37,734 nt of DNA from a virus: positions 1 to 37,734 of the IMG/VR virus record IMGVR_UViG_3300044631_001997. One strand, 5' to 3'. A model generated the notes under the pieces. The model had not been told where the DNA came from, did not search any database, and saw nothing but the letters and a program-made list of their open reading frames with translations. A program made the translations under genes and the position numbers. Positions 1-7,896 of the stretch are shown here, one piece after another. Each line of letters starts with the position of its first letter. Positions within the stretch are counted from its first letter, which is position 1.

Positions 1-217
1 GGTTCGGGGCGTGTGCCCAGTCGAGAGCTACCGTGAGCCGCTCTTCCCGCTCAAGCAGCTCCGCAGCCCACTCCGTGAAGTGGGCCTCCTCTTCATCGTA
101 GGCGTGAGACGCTGACTGCTCGTCCTCTTCCTGCTCCCCCGCACGCTTGCGGAGGTCGTCTTCCCACTCTTCGAGCGCGTCGAGAGCGGCCCGGACTTTC
201 ATGTAGACATCAGACAT
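1..217 (-). CDS. Hypothetical acidic helical protein (3' end beyond window)
   Basis: This is the N-terminal 72 residues of a gene that runs off the left edge. It starts at an ATG (215-217) that overlaps the TGA stop of the DNA polymerase by 8 nt, so the two are probably translationally coupled. The product begins MSDVYMKVRAAL and is very rich in Glu, Asp, Arg and Ala, as expected for a long, highly charged helix or coiled coil. No catalytic motif is visible. The function is unknown. Being last in the operon behind the polymerase suggests a replication accessory role, but that is inference from position only. Confidence 0.6.
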   Translation of the reverse strand, partial: MSDVYMKVRAALDALEEWEDDLRKRAGEQEEDEQSASHAYDEEEAHFTEWAAELLEREERLTVALDWAHAPN

Positions 218-3200
218 CCTTCCACGTCCTCCCGATTGCAGCTTCGCCAAAGAACTCGACGCCCGGCAGACCCGGATGTATCCGGCCCATGCACTTTGTC
301 AATACTGCCGCGACAGATTCAGCCTCGCTCTCTGGGACCTCCAGTACGATGGCGTCGTGGCACTGGTTGATAACCCCCGTACCGGGGCCCCACTTGAAGA
401 ACGGGACCTGCTCAATCAGGTCCAGCATGGCCATGTTCATCAGGCCCGCGGCCCCGCCCTGAATGGGGAAGTTGACGATCTCGTTGGGGTTCTCCCCGTC
501 GAGGAAGTCGCGGCGGCGGCCCATGACCGGTTCGAGGAGGAAGCCGTTCTCGCGCCACGTCGCGACCTCGCGCTCCCATCCCGCCTCGAATCCCACCGCG
601 TTCTGCACCCAGTTGGTGTGCATGGATCGAACTTCGCGGAGGCTCAGGTTGATGTACGGCAGGTCGGTCGTGCCGTCGTCCAGCTCGACCTCGGTCTCGG
701 TGAGCACCTTGTGGACGGTCTCCGCGGTCCCCATGTAGAGCGAGTTGTGGACGAACACGCCCGAGTCGGTCGCGAAGTTGTGATCCTCGTGATCTACCTC
801 GATGTCCCACACTTTGTCTTCGCCGACGTCCTCGACCGAGACGACAACGTGGTTGACTGCCTCCGAGTTCCCTCGCCAGTACGCAGGGATACCACGAGAC
901 TTCCGGTAGTACGACACGTTCTCTGGCGTGCAGCCTGCCAGCTCTGCCACCTCACGGTCGGGAAGAACACCGATCTTGTCGGAGAAAGCATCGAGCTTGC
1001 TCGTATACTGCTGGGGGTTGGCAGCCTTACCGACTTTGATCTTACGAATCGCCTCTTCTCGCCGGGGGCCGTTCCACCGATCTTGCATCTCCCTTCGGAT
1101 CGCTTCGTGCCACTTCGCGCTCTTCTTCCGGCCCGCAGCGAGTCGTGCTTGCATGTCTGCTGGAAGGTTGAGTCGAAGAGCCGTCAGCTTCGACTCTCGA
1201 TCCTCCTGCCAGTGCAGCTTCGAGTGCTCCGACATCGACGCGACGTACTCCAGGTTCTCAGGCGCGTTGTTGCACCGAAGCCGATCTCGGTGGTGAACGT
1301 GTCCAGGAACCTTAGCCTCCAGCCCAAGGACCTGTCGGTGCTCCCCATTGCGCGTGTTCGTGTTGGTGGCATCGAGCACCCGGTACCCTTCCGACGACGC
1401 CCAGCGACGGAAAGGCATCAACCGGTCATCGGGGCGAAGGTTCCCCGCAGCTCGGAACGTACCATCCCGCAGCATGCAGAGATGATCCGGCGTGAGGTCG
1501 ATCTCAGTGAACTTCCGGCGCCCCTTCTGCCGGTCGTCTCGCAGCTTGATGCGAACAAGGCGGCGCACGCCAGTCTGCATCTTCGCAACGATCTTGGCCG
1601 GCTCATATCTCTGCCGCGTGATGCTCCACGCCCACGTCCAGTCTTGCCCTGGAACGATCTGCTCGATGGGCTTGGAGCCTTCTGGGCCGAGCGTGACCAC
1701 CCGCGTCCCCTGCCGCGCGCAGGCGTAGCACACGCGCTTGGCGAGGTCACGGAGGGCCTTGGCTTCCCCGCTCCACTTCGCATCGGCGTCGGGGAGGAAG
1801 AGGTTGCCGTCCCAGCGGCCCTTGGCGAAGCCCTGCGCCCGCTTGAAGCGCTCGCCGAAGACCATGTACGCCGTCATGGCGTGAGGGTCGGCTCCTCGGC
1901 GGAAGGCGTCGAGGTACAGCTCGCAGCCCCAGCGAGCCGCGGCAACTCGAAGGTCGATCTGGTTGGCGTCCGCACCGACGAACAGGCGGCCGGCTGGCGC
2001 CGCGACGATGTCCTTGAGGCTGGACGGGAAGTTCATCGCGTTGATCGGCTTGGAGCTGGACAGGCGGCCCGTCACGGCGACGTGCGCGTTCCAGCCGGGG
2101 TACATCCGGCCGGTCACGGACGAGACGATCCCGAACTTCTTGTCGCCCCGAGCGAGGCGCGACTCACGGTCGGCCTGCTCCTCTTCGTCGTCGAATCCCT
2201 CTTCCGCGAGCTGCTCCTGGTAGCGGAGCTTCACGACGTAGGTCCCGAGCTTCTTCTGGACAGCGCGGTAGCGCCGAAGCTGGAGGATGAAGTCCTTGTG
2301 GTGCGGGTCGAGCTTGGGGATCGTCAGGAAGCTGCGCAGGACCGTGTCCGACGTGGACGGGTCTCCCGTCTCGGTCGTCCGCTCCTCGATGTCCAGCGGT
2401 GACTCCAGCTTCCAGCGCTCGAAGAGCAGATCCCGAAGCTGGGTGACGCTTCCCGGGTTCAGGTTCGGCAGGCCGGACAGCTCACGCAGGTTCGCGAGGT
2501 ACGTGAACATGCCGATGTACTTCTTCTCCTTGCCGTCCTTCTTCTTCTCCGTGCCGCCGATGGTCAGCATGCGTTCCCACCAGAGCCGGCGCTTCTGGTC
2601 CACGGGCATGCCGTTCTCCTTCATGCCGGCGCAGACCTGCGCCATCTGGTGGTCGGGCTTGACCAGATGGGCCTGCCCCCGAACCTGCACGGCCGCCCAC
2701 AGAGGGTCGAGCACGCGCGCGGTCAGCGCGACGTCGCGGCCGCCGTAGAGCCACAGCTCCTCGTCGGTTTCCGAGCCATATGCGCGCTTCTTGCCCGCAC
2801 GATCGACCTTCCACTGCGGCGCGTCGGTGTAGTAGGTTGCGACGAAGCCGAGGTTGTGCGGCAGCTCCGACTCCTTGAGTCGGTGCAGGAGGATGCCGTC
2901 GAGGTGCCCCGGGATGTCGCGGACGCCGAAGAAGCGACGGATCAGGTGCGAGTCGTACGCGATGTTGTTCCAGCCGAACTTGACGGTCTTGGGGTTCGCG
3001 AAGAACCCGTTGAACGCCCGACTCAGCCGCTGCTCCTGCTCCGGCGTGTAGAAGTGGGTCGATCCATCTACCCCGAGGTACGCAACGATCAACACCTCGT
3101 TCTTGGTGCCGACTTGGACCGTGCGCAGGTTCGCCGTCAGGGGCTCGATGCCGTCAGTCTCGGTGTCGTAGGTCCAGACCTGCTCCGGACGCGACAGGAA

Positions 3201-3941
3201 CGCCTCGACGAACTCGATCGGAGGGTTGTAGTGGATGACCGGCTCTTCCCACTCGATGGCCCCGTTGAACCACCTGGCCGCTCGCGCGAGGTCCGCACGG
3301 AACACGGGCGTCCACCGTCGAGCCCGCATCACGAAGGACGGGTGGAGCGTCGGCAGGATCTTCACCTCGGGGAAGCCCGGCGGAGGCTCGGAGCCAGGCT
3401 CCAACAGGCGGAGTCGGCCCTCGTGCCAGTACGCCGTGATCATGCCTCCGCGGAGGTCCATGATGGACGTTGGGCCGATCAGAGCGCGAGAAGCGACGGA
3501 GCCTGCCACGATGATGTGGCGGTAGGACTGGATCGACGAGAAGAGCCGCGGCGTGCAGCACTCTTGCGGGGTCGGGACCATCGGGAGCGGAGCGTCGCCG
3601 CAGGCGAGTCGGTGCCGGTTCTCCTCCTTGATGTCCCGGTTCCGCTTCTGGATCTTCGCCAGCACCGCCGAGAGCTTGTTGTTCGGGGGTCGACAGAGCA
3701 GGACGTTGTCGATGTGGAGCTGGCCGCGCAGGATGCCCACGTTGTGGAGCGCCTGCGTGATCTCGGTGCCGGAGGGCCCGACGAAGGGGCGGCCCTCACG
3801 AACCTCGTGCTCGCCGGGAGCTTCCCCGATGATGGCGATGGTGGCGTGCGGATTGGACTCAGGAGGGACGGGAACCCCATCCCGCATGTCGTGGAGGGGG
3901 CATCTCCAGCACTGCGCTCCGCAGCGCTCAGGCTCGTACAT
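210..3941 (-). CDS. Uracil-DNA glycosylase / family A DNA polymerase fusion, intein-containing
   Basis: A 1243-residue precursor, numbered from the ATG at 3941, chosen because GAAGAGG lies about 9 nt upstream; an in-frame TTG at 3962 is the alternative. Residues ~7-205 match family 4 type uracil-DNA glycosylase: Cys7/11/14 and Cys128/129 (likely Fe-S ligands), GEAPG at 39-43, GRPFVG, and the HPS motif at 200-202. Next comes a 3'-5' exonuclease with DTET at 259, then the family A polymerase: motif A aspartate 658 (ADANQIDLR), motif B R731/K735/Y739...Y1069, and motif C HD at 1195-1196. The Tyr at 739 sits where T7 polymerase has Tyr and Taq has Phe. A 326-residue intein (741-1066) splits motif B, leaving a 917-residue spliced enzyme. 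It is probably the replicative polymerase, with uracil detection built in. The UDG-Pol fusion is seen directly; its biological role is inferred. Confidence 0.93.
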   Translation of the reverse strand: MYEPERCGAQCWRCPLHDMRDGVPVPPESNPHATIAIIGEAPGEHEVREGRPFVGPSGTEITQALHNVGILRGQLHIDNVLLCRPPNNKLSAVLAKIQKRNRDIKEENRHRLACGDAPLPMVPTPQECCTPRLFSSIQSYRHIIVAGSVASRALIGPTSIMDLRGGMITAYWHEGRLRLLEPGSEPPPGFPEVKILPTLHPSFVMRARRWTPVFRADLARAARWFNGAIEWEEPVIHYNPPIEFVEAFLSRPEQVWTYDTETDGIEPLTANLRTVQVGTKNEVLIVAYLGVDGSTHFYTPEQEQRLSRAFNGFFANPKTVKFGWNNIAYDSHLIRRFFGVRDIPGHLDGILLHRLKESELPHNLGFVATYYTDAPQWKVDRAGKKRAYGSETDEELWLYGGRDVALTARVLDPLWAAVQVRGQAHLVKPDHQMAQVCAGMKENGMPVDQKRRLWWERMLTIGGTEKKKDGKEKKYIGMFTYLANLRELSGLPNLNPGSVTQLRDLLFERWKLESPLDIEERTTETGDPSTSDTVLRSFLTIPKLDPHHKDFILQLRRYRAVQKKLGTYVVKLRYQEQLAEEGFDDEEEQADRESRLARGDKKFGIVSSVTGRMYPGWNAHVAVTGRLSSSKPINAMNFPSSLKDIVAAPAGRLFVGADANQIDLRVAAARWGCELYLDAFRRGADPHAMTAYMVFGERFKRAQGFAKGRWDGNLFLPDADAKWSGEAKALRDLAKRVCYACARQGTRVVTLGPEGSKPIEQIVPGQDWTWAWSITRQRYEPAKIVAKMQTGVRRLVRIKLRDDRQKGRRKFTEIDLTPDHLCMLRDGTFRAAGNLRPDDRLMPFRRWASSEGYRVLDATNTNTRNGEHRQVLGLEAKVPGHVHHRDRLRCNNAPENLEYVASMSEHSKLHWQEDRESKLTALRLNLPADMQARLAAGRKKSAKWHEAIRREMQDRWNGPRREEAIRKIKVGKAANPQQYTSKLDAFSDKIGVLPDREVAELAGCTPENVSYYRKSRGIPAYWRGNSEAVNHVVVSVEDVGEDKVWDIEVDHEDHNFATDSGVFVHNSLYMGTAETVHKVLTETEVELDDGTTDLPYINLSLREVRSMHTNWVQNAVGFEAGWEREVATWRENGFLLEPVMGRRRDFLDGENPNEIVNFPIQGGAAGLMNMAMLDLIEQVPFFKWGPGTGVINQCHDAIVLEVPESEAESVAAVLTKCMGRIHPGLPGVEFFGEAAIGRTWKDV
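744..1721 (-). other. Intein with HNH homing endonuclease domain, inside the polymerase
   Basis: A 326-residue in-frame insertion. It begins with Cys1 (CARQGTRVVTLG, block A) and ends in the canonical His-Asn (DSGVFVHN), followed by extein Ser+1. Block B is visible as TPDHL, about 76 residues in. The middle has an HNH-type signature (GHVHHRD, then CNNAPENLE and SEHSKLHW) and a helix-turn-helix-like stretch (LPDREVAELAGCTPENV) that may help bind DNA. All splicing residues are present, so it should be active. It interrupts the polymerase O-helix between the catalytic Tyr739 and Tyr1069, a highly conserved site typical for homing inteins. Without splicing the polymerase should be dead. Confidence 0.93.
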
Positions 3942-4122
3942 GCTGTTGGGCCTCTTCGACAAGGTGGGAGCAGAGAACGCAGACTTCCGTGCCCTCCCAG
4001 TCCTTTCGGCGAGCGGCTTCGACGTGACCGCACCAGAGGCGGCCCGCTTCGTGTTTCACCGACCGGTCCTCGGGCAGAGCCCCGAGCGTCGTATCAGGTC
4101 GAGGGGCAGCGCGCTTGGTCAC
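3928..4122 (-). CDS. Small Cys/His protein of unknown function
   Basis: A 64-residue ORF from a GTG codon, overlapping the polymerase ATG by 14 nt. Its C-terminal half contains LWCGHVEAARRKDWEG followed by VCVLCSH, a plausible C-x-H...C-x2-C zinc-binding site. No obvious Shine-Dalgarno sequence precedes the GTG. The overlap with the next gene and the motif favour a real gene. The GC-rich sequence means an accidental ORF is possible, so confidence is moderate. Confidence 0.45.
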   Translation of the reverse strand: MTKRAAPRPDTTLGALPEDRSVKHEAGRLWCGHVEAARRKDWEGTEVCVLCSHLVEEAQQHVRA

Positions 4123-4219
4123 GGTCGCATCCAGCTTGGGGGGACTCGGTCTCTCCCGAGAGTCACGCCTCCTACGTTCCCCCTCCCAAGGGTTCGTAGA
4201 CTTCGTGGGCGTTCACGAT

Positions 4220-4233
4220 CCCGGTTGCCCGGG
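4220..4233 (-). terminator. Hairpin just after the putative SSB gene
   Basis: CCCGG-TTGC-CCGGG forms a 5-bp GC stem starting 6 nt after the TAG stop at 4239. No T-tract follows, so it may be a weak terminator, an mRNA-stabilising hairpin or nothing. The rest of 4123-4238 holds one more short GC inverted repeat (CTCGG/CCGAG at 4145-4160) and no clear promoter. Confidence 0.25.
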
Positions 4234-4238
4234 AATGC

Positions 4239-4898
4239 CTACTGGCCGCCGAGCGCGCCGAGGAGGGCCGCGGTGCTGACGCCGTTGGGCGCCGCCGCCT
4301 GCGCGGGCATGGTCACCGCGGGGGCCTGACGGGCGCCACCGAGAGCCTGGGCGCCACCACCGAGCGTCTGGGCGCCCGCCGCCGCCCCGCCGGTCGCCGC
4401 ACGGGTCATGGGCTGCGCCGCCGCGGCGCCGCCGGCCTTCTCGAAGTTCTCCTTGGCCTTCGACCAGTCGGTCGGGGCCCAGGCGAAGAGACGGTCGTAG
4501 GTCTTGCCGTCGGTCTCGTTGAGTTCCTTGCGGACCTCGATGTGCATCTCGCGGTCCATGAAGGCGCCGCGGGCGACCTTCACGGAGCCGGAGCCGATCT
4601 GGGCGTCGGTGTAGCCGGCCGACTCCAGCAGCGCGCGCCAGCGCTTCTGGGCGTTGGCCGCCTGCTCGGGGGTCGCGTCGGCGGAGGGCACCCAGGCGTC
4701 GAGCGAGCGCTGGACGCCGCCGATGTCGAGGGTGATGGAGATCTTCGGGGCGGGGCCCTTGTTGGTGTTCACGGTGAGAGCACCGTATTCGATGACGCGG
4801 CCCTTGTAGAAGCCGGCTTCGAGCTGGGCGCCCGGGGCGAAAGGCTTGACGCCCGCGACATTGATCTCGAAGACGAAGTTGGGATCGAGCTGGGACAT
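4239..4898 (-). CDS. Putative ssDNA-binding / recombination accessory protein
   Basis: 219 residues from the ATG at 4898 (MSQLDPNFVFEINV), preceded by AAGGAA; an upstream in-frame extension to 5015 overlaps the previous gene and looks non-coding. The first ~150 residues alternate beta-like segments (AGFYKGRVIEYG, PKISITLDIGG) in the style of small phage OB-fold or DUF669-type proteins. The last ~60 residues are a low-complexity Gly/Ala/Gln tail, ending STAALLGALGGQ. It sits directly downstream of a Sak4-like ATPase, where phages often keep a single-strand-binding partner. The identity is inferred from layout and composition, not from a diagnostic motif. Confidence 0.55.
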   Translation of the reverse strand: MSQLDPNFVFEINVAGVKPFAPGAQLEAGFYKGRVIEYGALTVNTNKGPAPKISITLDIGGVQRSLDAWVPSADATPEQAANAQKRWRALLESAGYTDAQIGSGSVKVARGAFMDREMHIEVRKELNETDGKTYDRLFAWAPTDWSKAKENFEKAGGAAAAQPMTRAATGGAAAGAQTLGGGAQALGGARQAPAVTMPAQAAAPNGVSTAALLGALGGQ

Positions 4899-4968
4899 GG
4901 TGATGTTTCCTTGACAGTTGCAGAGGTCCTGGTCGGGCCGGGCCAGTACGGTTTGTGAGCGAGTAGGC

Positions 4969-5835
4969 TTAGAAGGTGGAATCTCGGAGCGTGAGGCCCC
5001 GCTTGATGACGGCACGGTCGAGCGCGTCCGAGATGGTGAGGCGGGCCATCTTGGGGGGGATGTTCGCCGCGATCAGCTTCTGGTACGCGGCGTTGGCGAT
5101 CTCTCCGTCCTTGGTCGGGTCGATGAACGAGACAGCCAGCTTGGTCACGATGTCCTCCTGCCACGGAGCCGACTTGTGGCGGCTCAACTGGTACCCAGCC
5201 GCACGGAGGATCTCGCCGAGATTCATGGGCGCCGGGTCGCAGACGGTGGAGATGTTGAAGCGGTCCTTCATCACGTAGTCGTTGCTGGGGTAGCAGCGGT
5301 AGACCGTCGGCCACGGCTTCCGCATGGGCTCCTGTGCGCACTGGAGCACGATGTCGCACATGGCTGGGAGCTGCTCGGGGAGCTTGCCGGAGAGCATGGG
5401 ACCGCCGCGCACGCGGGTGCCATCCGGCTTCGTCGCAGGGGGCTGCATCCAGCAGCTCAGGGCGACGTGCATGGAGGCGTAGCGCGCCGCGTCGCGGAAG
5501 TCGAGGGTGACGTCGCGGAGCGCGCCCCAGAGCTTGAAGCCGGTGTGCTTCTTCTCCAGCCGGGCGAAGGTCTTCTCCGCAAGGAAGCTGAAGTCGTCCA
5601 CCACGATGGCGTCAAACTTGCCTGCGTTGGACTTGACGATGGCGGTCGCCTCTTCGATGTCCGTTGCAGGAACGTGCGCAACACCATAGCCCCAAGTGCT
5701 GGTGATGCTCTCCAGCGCACCCGGCGCCGCGATGAACAGCCCGTTGGGGAAGGCACGACCTTGGTCGGTCGACTTGCCCACGCCCGAGGGGCCGTAGACG
5801 CAGATGAAGGCGGGAGAATCGGGGGTAGCAGGCAT
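4969..5835 (-). CDS. RecA-like ATPase, Sak4 / AAA_24 type
   Basis: A 288-residue P-loop ATPase. Walker A is GPSGVGKST at residues 15-23 and a Walker B-like segment AIVVDDFSFL lies near residue 76. The size and the extreme N-terminal Walker A fit the minimal RecA-core proteins of phages (Sak4, Pfam AAA_24). Members of this family promote single-strand annealing or strand exchange together with a phage SSB. Its neighbours, a possible SSB downstream and a Cas4-like nuclease upstream, complete a typical phage recombination set. Whether it acts in recombination, replication or both cannot be read from the sequence. Confidence 0.8.
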   Translation of the reverse strand: MPATPDSPAFICVYGPSGVGKSTDQGRAFPNGLFIAAPGALESITSTWGYGVAHVPATDIEEATAIVKSNAGKFDAIVVDDFSFLAEKTFARLEKKHTGFKLWGALRDVTLDFRDAARYASMHVALSCWMQPPATKPDGTRVRGGPMLSGKLPEQLPAMCDIVLQCAQEPMRKPWPTVYRCYPSNDYVMKDRFNISTVCDPAPMNLGEILRAAGYQLSRHKSAPWQEDIVTKLAVSFIDPTKDGEIANAAYQKLIAANIPPKMARLTISDALDRAVIKRGLTLRDSTF

Positions 5836-5985
5836 CGGCTGGAGGTCCGTTTGGCTCCAGCAAGATGCCCCGTTGGCACCTGCGAAGCCGTGAGAAAGTT
5901 CTGAGCGGAGAGAAGATTTCCAGATTGTTCCGTTCCGAGGCCCGATATTTCGACTCTCTACAGAGCCCGCGTCCCCATCTCTCTA

Positions 5986-6011
5986 TTTCTATGGATTAGT
6001 GTCCATAGAAA
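5986..6011. promoter_or_regulatory. Perfect 10-bp inverted repeat, candidate operator
   Basis: TTTCTATGGA and TCCATAGAAA are separated by 6 nt. It lies in the 211-bp gene-free stretch 5836-6046, between the stop of the upstream ORF and the start of the Sak4 gene. It is AT-rich against a GC-rich background and has no following T-tract, so a repressor site seems likelier than a terminator. I find no convincing TTGACA-type promoter in the gap. Confidence 0.5.
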
Positions 6012-6046
6012 CTCGCCGGACCAGTTGGGGGCAGCCGGCCAGACCT

Positions 6047-6595
6047 CTACGCCCCAAAGGAGAGGACGATTGAGAAGGAAGTGGCCGTAGGGAGGCAGAC
6101 GGGCGCAGGGTAGGAGACACCGACACAGGAAAGGACGCCGCCGGGCTGATCTTCTCGGCTACCATAGAACAAGGGCACTTCTCCCCAACTGGACTGCGCA
6201 CATTCCCACTTGAGCGTCCCACGCTGGAGGCTGTCCCACCGATCTGTCCCTTGTACCGTCCAACTCATGTGGCTGACGTTCACCTCGACTGGAAACATGC
6301 ACCCGACTTGCATGTTGGTTTCCGTCGTGGTGGCTCCTCGATCGAACCCCTGACCTACCTGCCCTCGTGGGCAGGTGAACAGCCGCAGGTTGAGGTGCCG
6401 TGGCAAGTCAGCACCACGCGCGAGGCGGTAGGTGCTCCACGCAAACTGTGGCGACAACTGGCCCGGCATGGAAGAGCTGTACCCGCCGTGCGGGGACTTC
6501 GCGATCGTATAGCAGAGAAGGACTTTCACGAGGAGATCAGTCTGGAGCGTCCCAGGGGGCGCGTAGTCGGGGTGGCCCGGAGGGTACAGCGTCAC
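6047..6595 (-). CDS. Hypothetical protein coupled to the Cas4-like nuclease
   Basis: 182 residues starting at a GTG (6593-6595) that overlaps the nuclease TGA stop as GTGA; the open frame upstream of this is a shadow of the nuclease. The start reads MTLYPPGHPDYAPP. The sequence is rich in Ser, Gly, Pro and aromatic residues (SPHGGYSSSMPGQLSP, NVSHMSWTVQG) and looks like a soluble beta-rich protein with scattered cysteines. I recognise no family. It may be a nuclease partner or an unrelated structural protein; position is the only clue. Confidence 0.65.
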   Translation of the reverse strand: MTLYPPGHPDYAPPGTLQTDLLVKVLLCYTIAKSPHGGYSSSMPGQLSPQFAWSTYRLARGADLPRHLNLRLFTCPRGQVGQGFDRGATTTETNMQVGCMFPVEVNVSHMSWTVQGTDRWDSLQRGTLKWECAQSSWGEVPLFYGSREDQPGGVLSCVGVSYPAPVCLPTATSFSIVLSFGA

Positions 6596-7482
6596 AGGAG
6601 CCCCCACTTGCACCGCTCCAGATGCGAGCAGGCGCCGTAGCGGTGGAAGCAGGTCAGCTCGTTGGTAGCCGCGGGCCACGCAGAGACTGCCCGGTCCTCG
6701 TCTTCGAGCTGAGCGATGCGGCGCTCCGCGTCCTCGATGGTCTGCGGGAACTTGTTGAAGAGCGCCGGGGCCGGCTCCAGCGGAGGCCGCTGGAACTTCC
6801 GCCCGCCCTGCGTCTGCACCATGTTCAGGAGCACGCCGCCGAACTTCTCGCCGAACGCCATGGTGCCCAGCCAGCGGTAGTTGATGAGCTGGCCGCTCAT
6901 GGTGTAGAACTTCGGGTGCTTCACGTCGATCCGGCCCGTGGTCTTGTGGTCGACGAAGTAGACCTTGCCCGCCATCTCGATGGCGAGATCGACTCGCGCG
7001 GTGAGGAGCGCGTCCTCCTCCTCCCGCCATTCGCCCGTCCACACGCCCCGTTCGTCGCGGACCTTACGGCGGATCGGACCCTCGACGAATGGATAGCGCG
7101 CCTCGAAGACCTCTTCCACGTACAACACGCGCCACTGTTCACGCCCACTCCAGTGCGCGATGTAGTCGATCACGAGGTCTTGTACGTGCTCGACATCCTG
7201 CTGGTGCCAGCCGTTCTTCTCGGCCAGGAGCGCAATGGCGGTGGACGGCTCGTGGTAGATGTTGGAGTCGCGACCGTGTTGCGTCTCACGCAACCGCGCG
7301 TAGTGGTGCGCGATGCCGACGTGCGTGAGGCTGCCAATCACCAGCGGTCCGTCCTTCGGTACCGGCTTCTCTCCCCCGGATGGCCGCAGGTACTCCCAGG
7401 CGTACTTCTGTGGGCACTCCAGAAACGTCTGGAGGCGGTGCCAGCCACGGCGGCTGGGCCCAGGGTCGAGGAGAATCGGCAT
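6592..7482 (-). CDS. Cas4/AddB-like PD-(D/E)XK exonuclease with Fe-S cysteines
   Basis: 296 residues. Conserved elements appear in order: an N-terminal Cys (FLECPQKY); a helix with the family's His (GSLTHVGIAHHY); the catalytic core, with ARVDLAIE and VYFVDHKTT giving the D...DxK pattern; GQLINYRW, fitting the QxxxY motif; and a C-terminal trio of cysteines (CFHRYGACSHLERC) that with the first Cys could hold a 4Fe-4S cluster, as in Cas4 and AddB/AdnB. Such phage nucleases resect DNA ends for recombination. It has its own promoter immediately upstream and lies next to the Sak4-type recombinase. Confidence 0.85.
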   Translation of the reverse strand: MPILLDPGPSRRGWHRLQTFLECPQKYAWEYLRPSGGEKPVPKDGPLVIGSLTHVGIAHHYARLRETQHGRDSNIYHEPSTAIALLAEKNGWHQQDVEHVQDLVIDYIAHWSGREQWRVLYVEEVFEARYPFVEGPIRRKVRDERGVWTGEWREEEDALLTARVDLAIEMAGKVYFVDHKTTGRIDVKHPKFYTMSGQLINYRWLGTMAFGEKFGGVLLNMVQTQGGRKFQRPPLEPAPALFNKFPQTIEDAERRIAQLEDEDRAVSAWPAATNELTCFHRYGACSHLERCKWGLL

Positions 7483-7488
7483 CCCCCA

Positions 7489-7516
7489 CCCGTAATGGGA
7501 GCGCGCCGGTTGTCAA
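7489..7516 (-). promoter_or_regulatory. Promoter of the nuclease operon, leaderless type
   Basis: TTGACA (7511-7516), a 16-nt spacer and TACGGG (7489-7494). The -10 ends 6 nt before the ATG, predicting transcription starting at or within a base or two of the start codon. Confidence 0.6.
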
Positions 7517-7896
7517 TCCCGCGAGGGCGCGTCCGAGCTACTTTCGCTGGCGTCGGGCCACTTCCGGCGGAGGATGCGGAGGTCGATGTCTCCGCCGCAG
7601 CGCTTGCAGAGCGAGTTCGAGCACGCGCACGACAGGCACAGCACGTCCGTAGCCGTGCTGCCATAGCTCTGATCCTTGTGGCAGAGGGCACAAGGCCGAG
7701 TCGTACAGCTTGCGCAGCCAGCCCAGCCTTGGAGGTAGAAGCAAGACGAGCAGAGCCCGCGCGACATGCGCTCTACGCGCTGGTCGTCTCGCTGGAGACG
7801 AGCTGCGCGGTCGAGGTGGTCCAGAACTGCCGCATGGGCAGTCCCGGTCGCACGGAGCATGGATACCTTGTCGAGCTTGCCTGCGTCCTGCCTCAC
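7513..7896 (-). CDS. Multi-zinc-knuckle protein
   Basis: 127 residues from a GTG overlapping the previous gene's TGA (GTGA). The second half carries a run of CxxC pairs: CSSC, CASC, CALC, CLSC and CKRC, plus extra cysteines. This is enough for two or three structural zinc sites. The N-terminal part is helical and charged. Similar Cys-dense small proteins bind nucleic acids or partner proteins, but no family can be named. It is co-transcribed behind the DUF2325-like protein. Confidence 0.65.
   Translation of the reverse strand: MRQDAGKLDKVSMLRATGTAHAAVLDHLDRAARLQRDDQRVERMSRGLCSSCFYLQGWAGCASCTTRPCALCHKDQSYGSTATDVLCLSCACSNSLCKRCGGDIDLRILRRKWPDASESSSDAPSRD

Noticed and set aside
6595-7042. N-terminal extension of the 6047 gene
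   Set aside because: This part is a shifted-frame shadow of the Cas4-like nuclease; the GTGA overlap at 6592-6595 gives a natural start.
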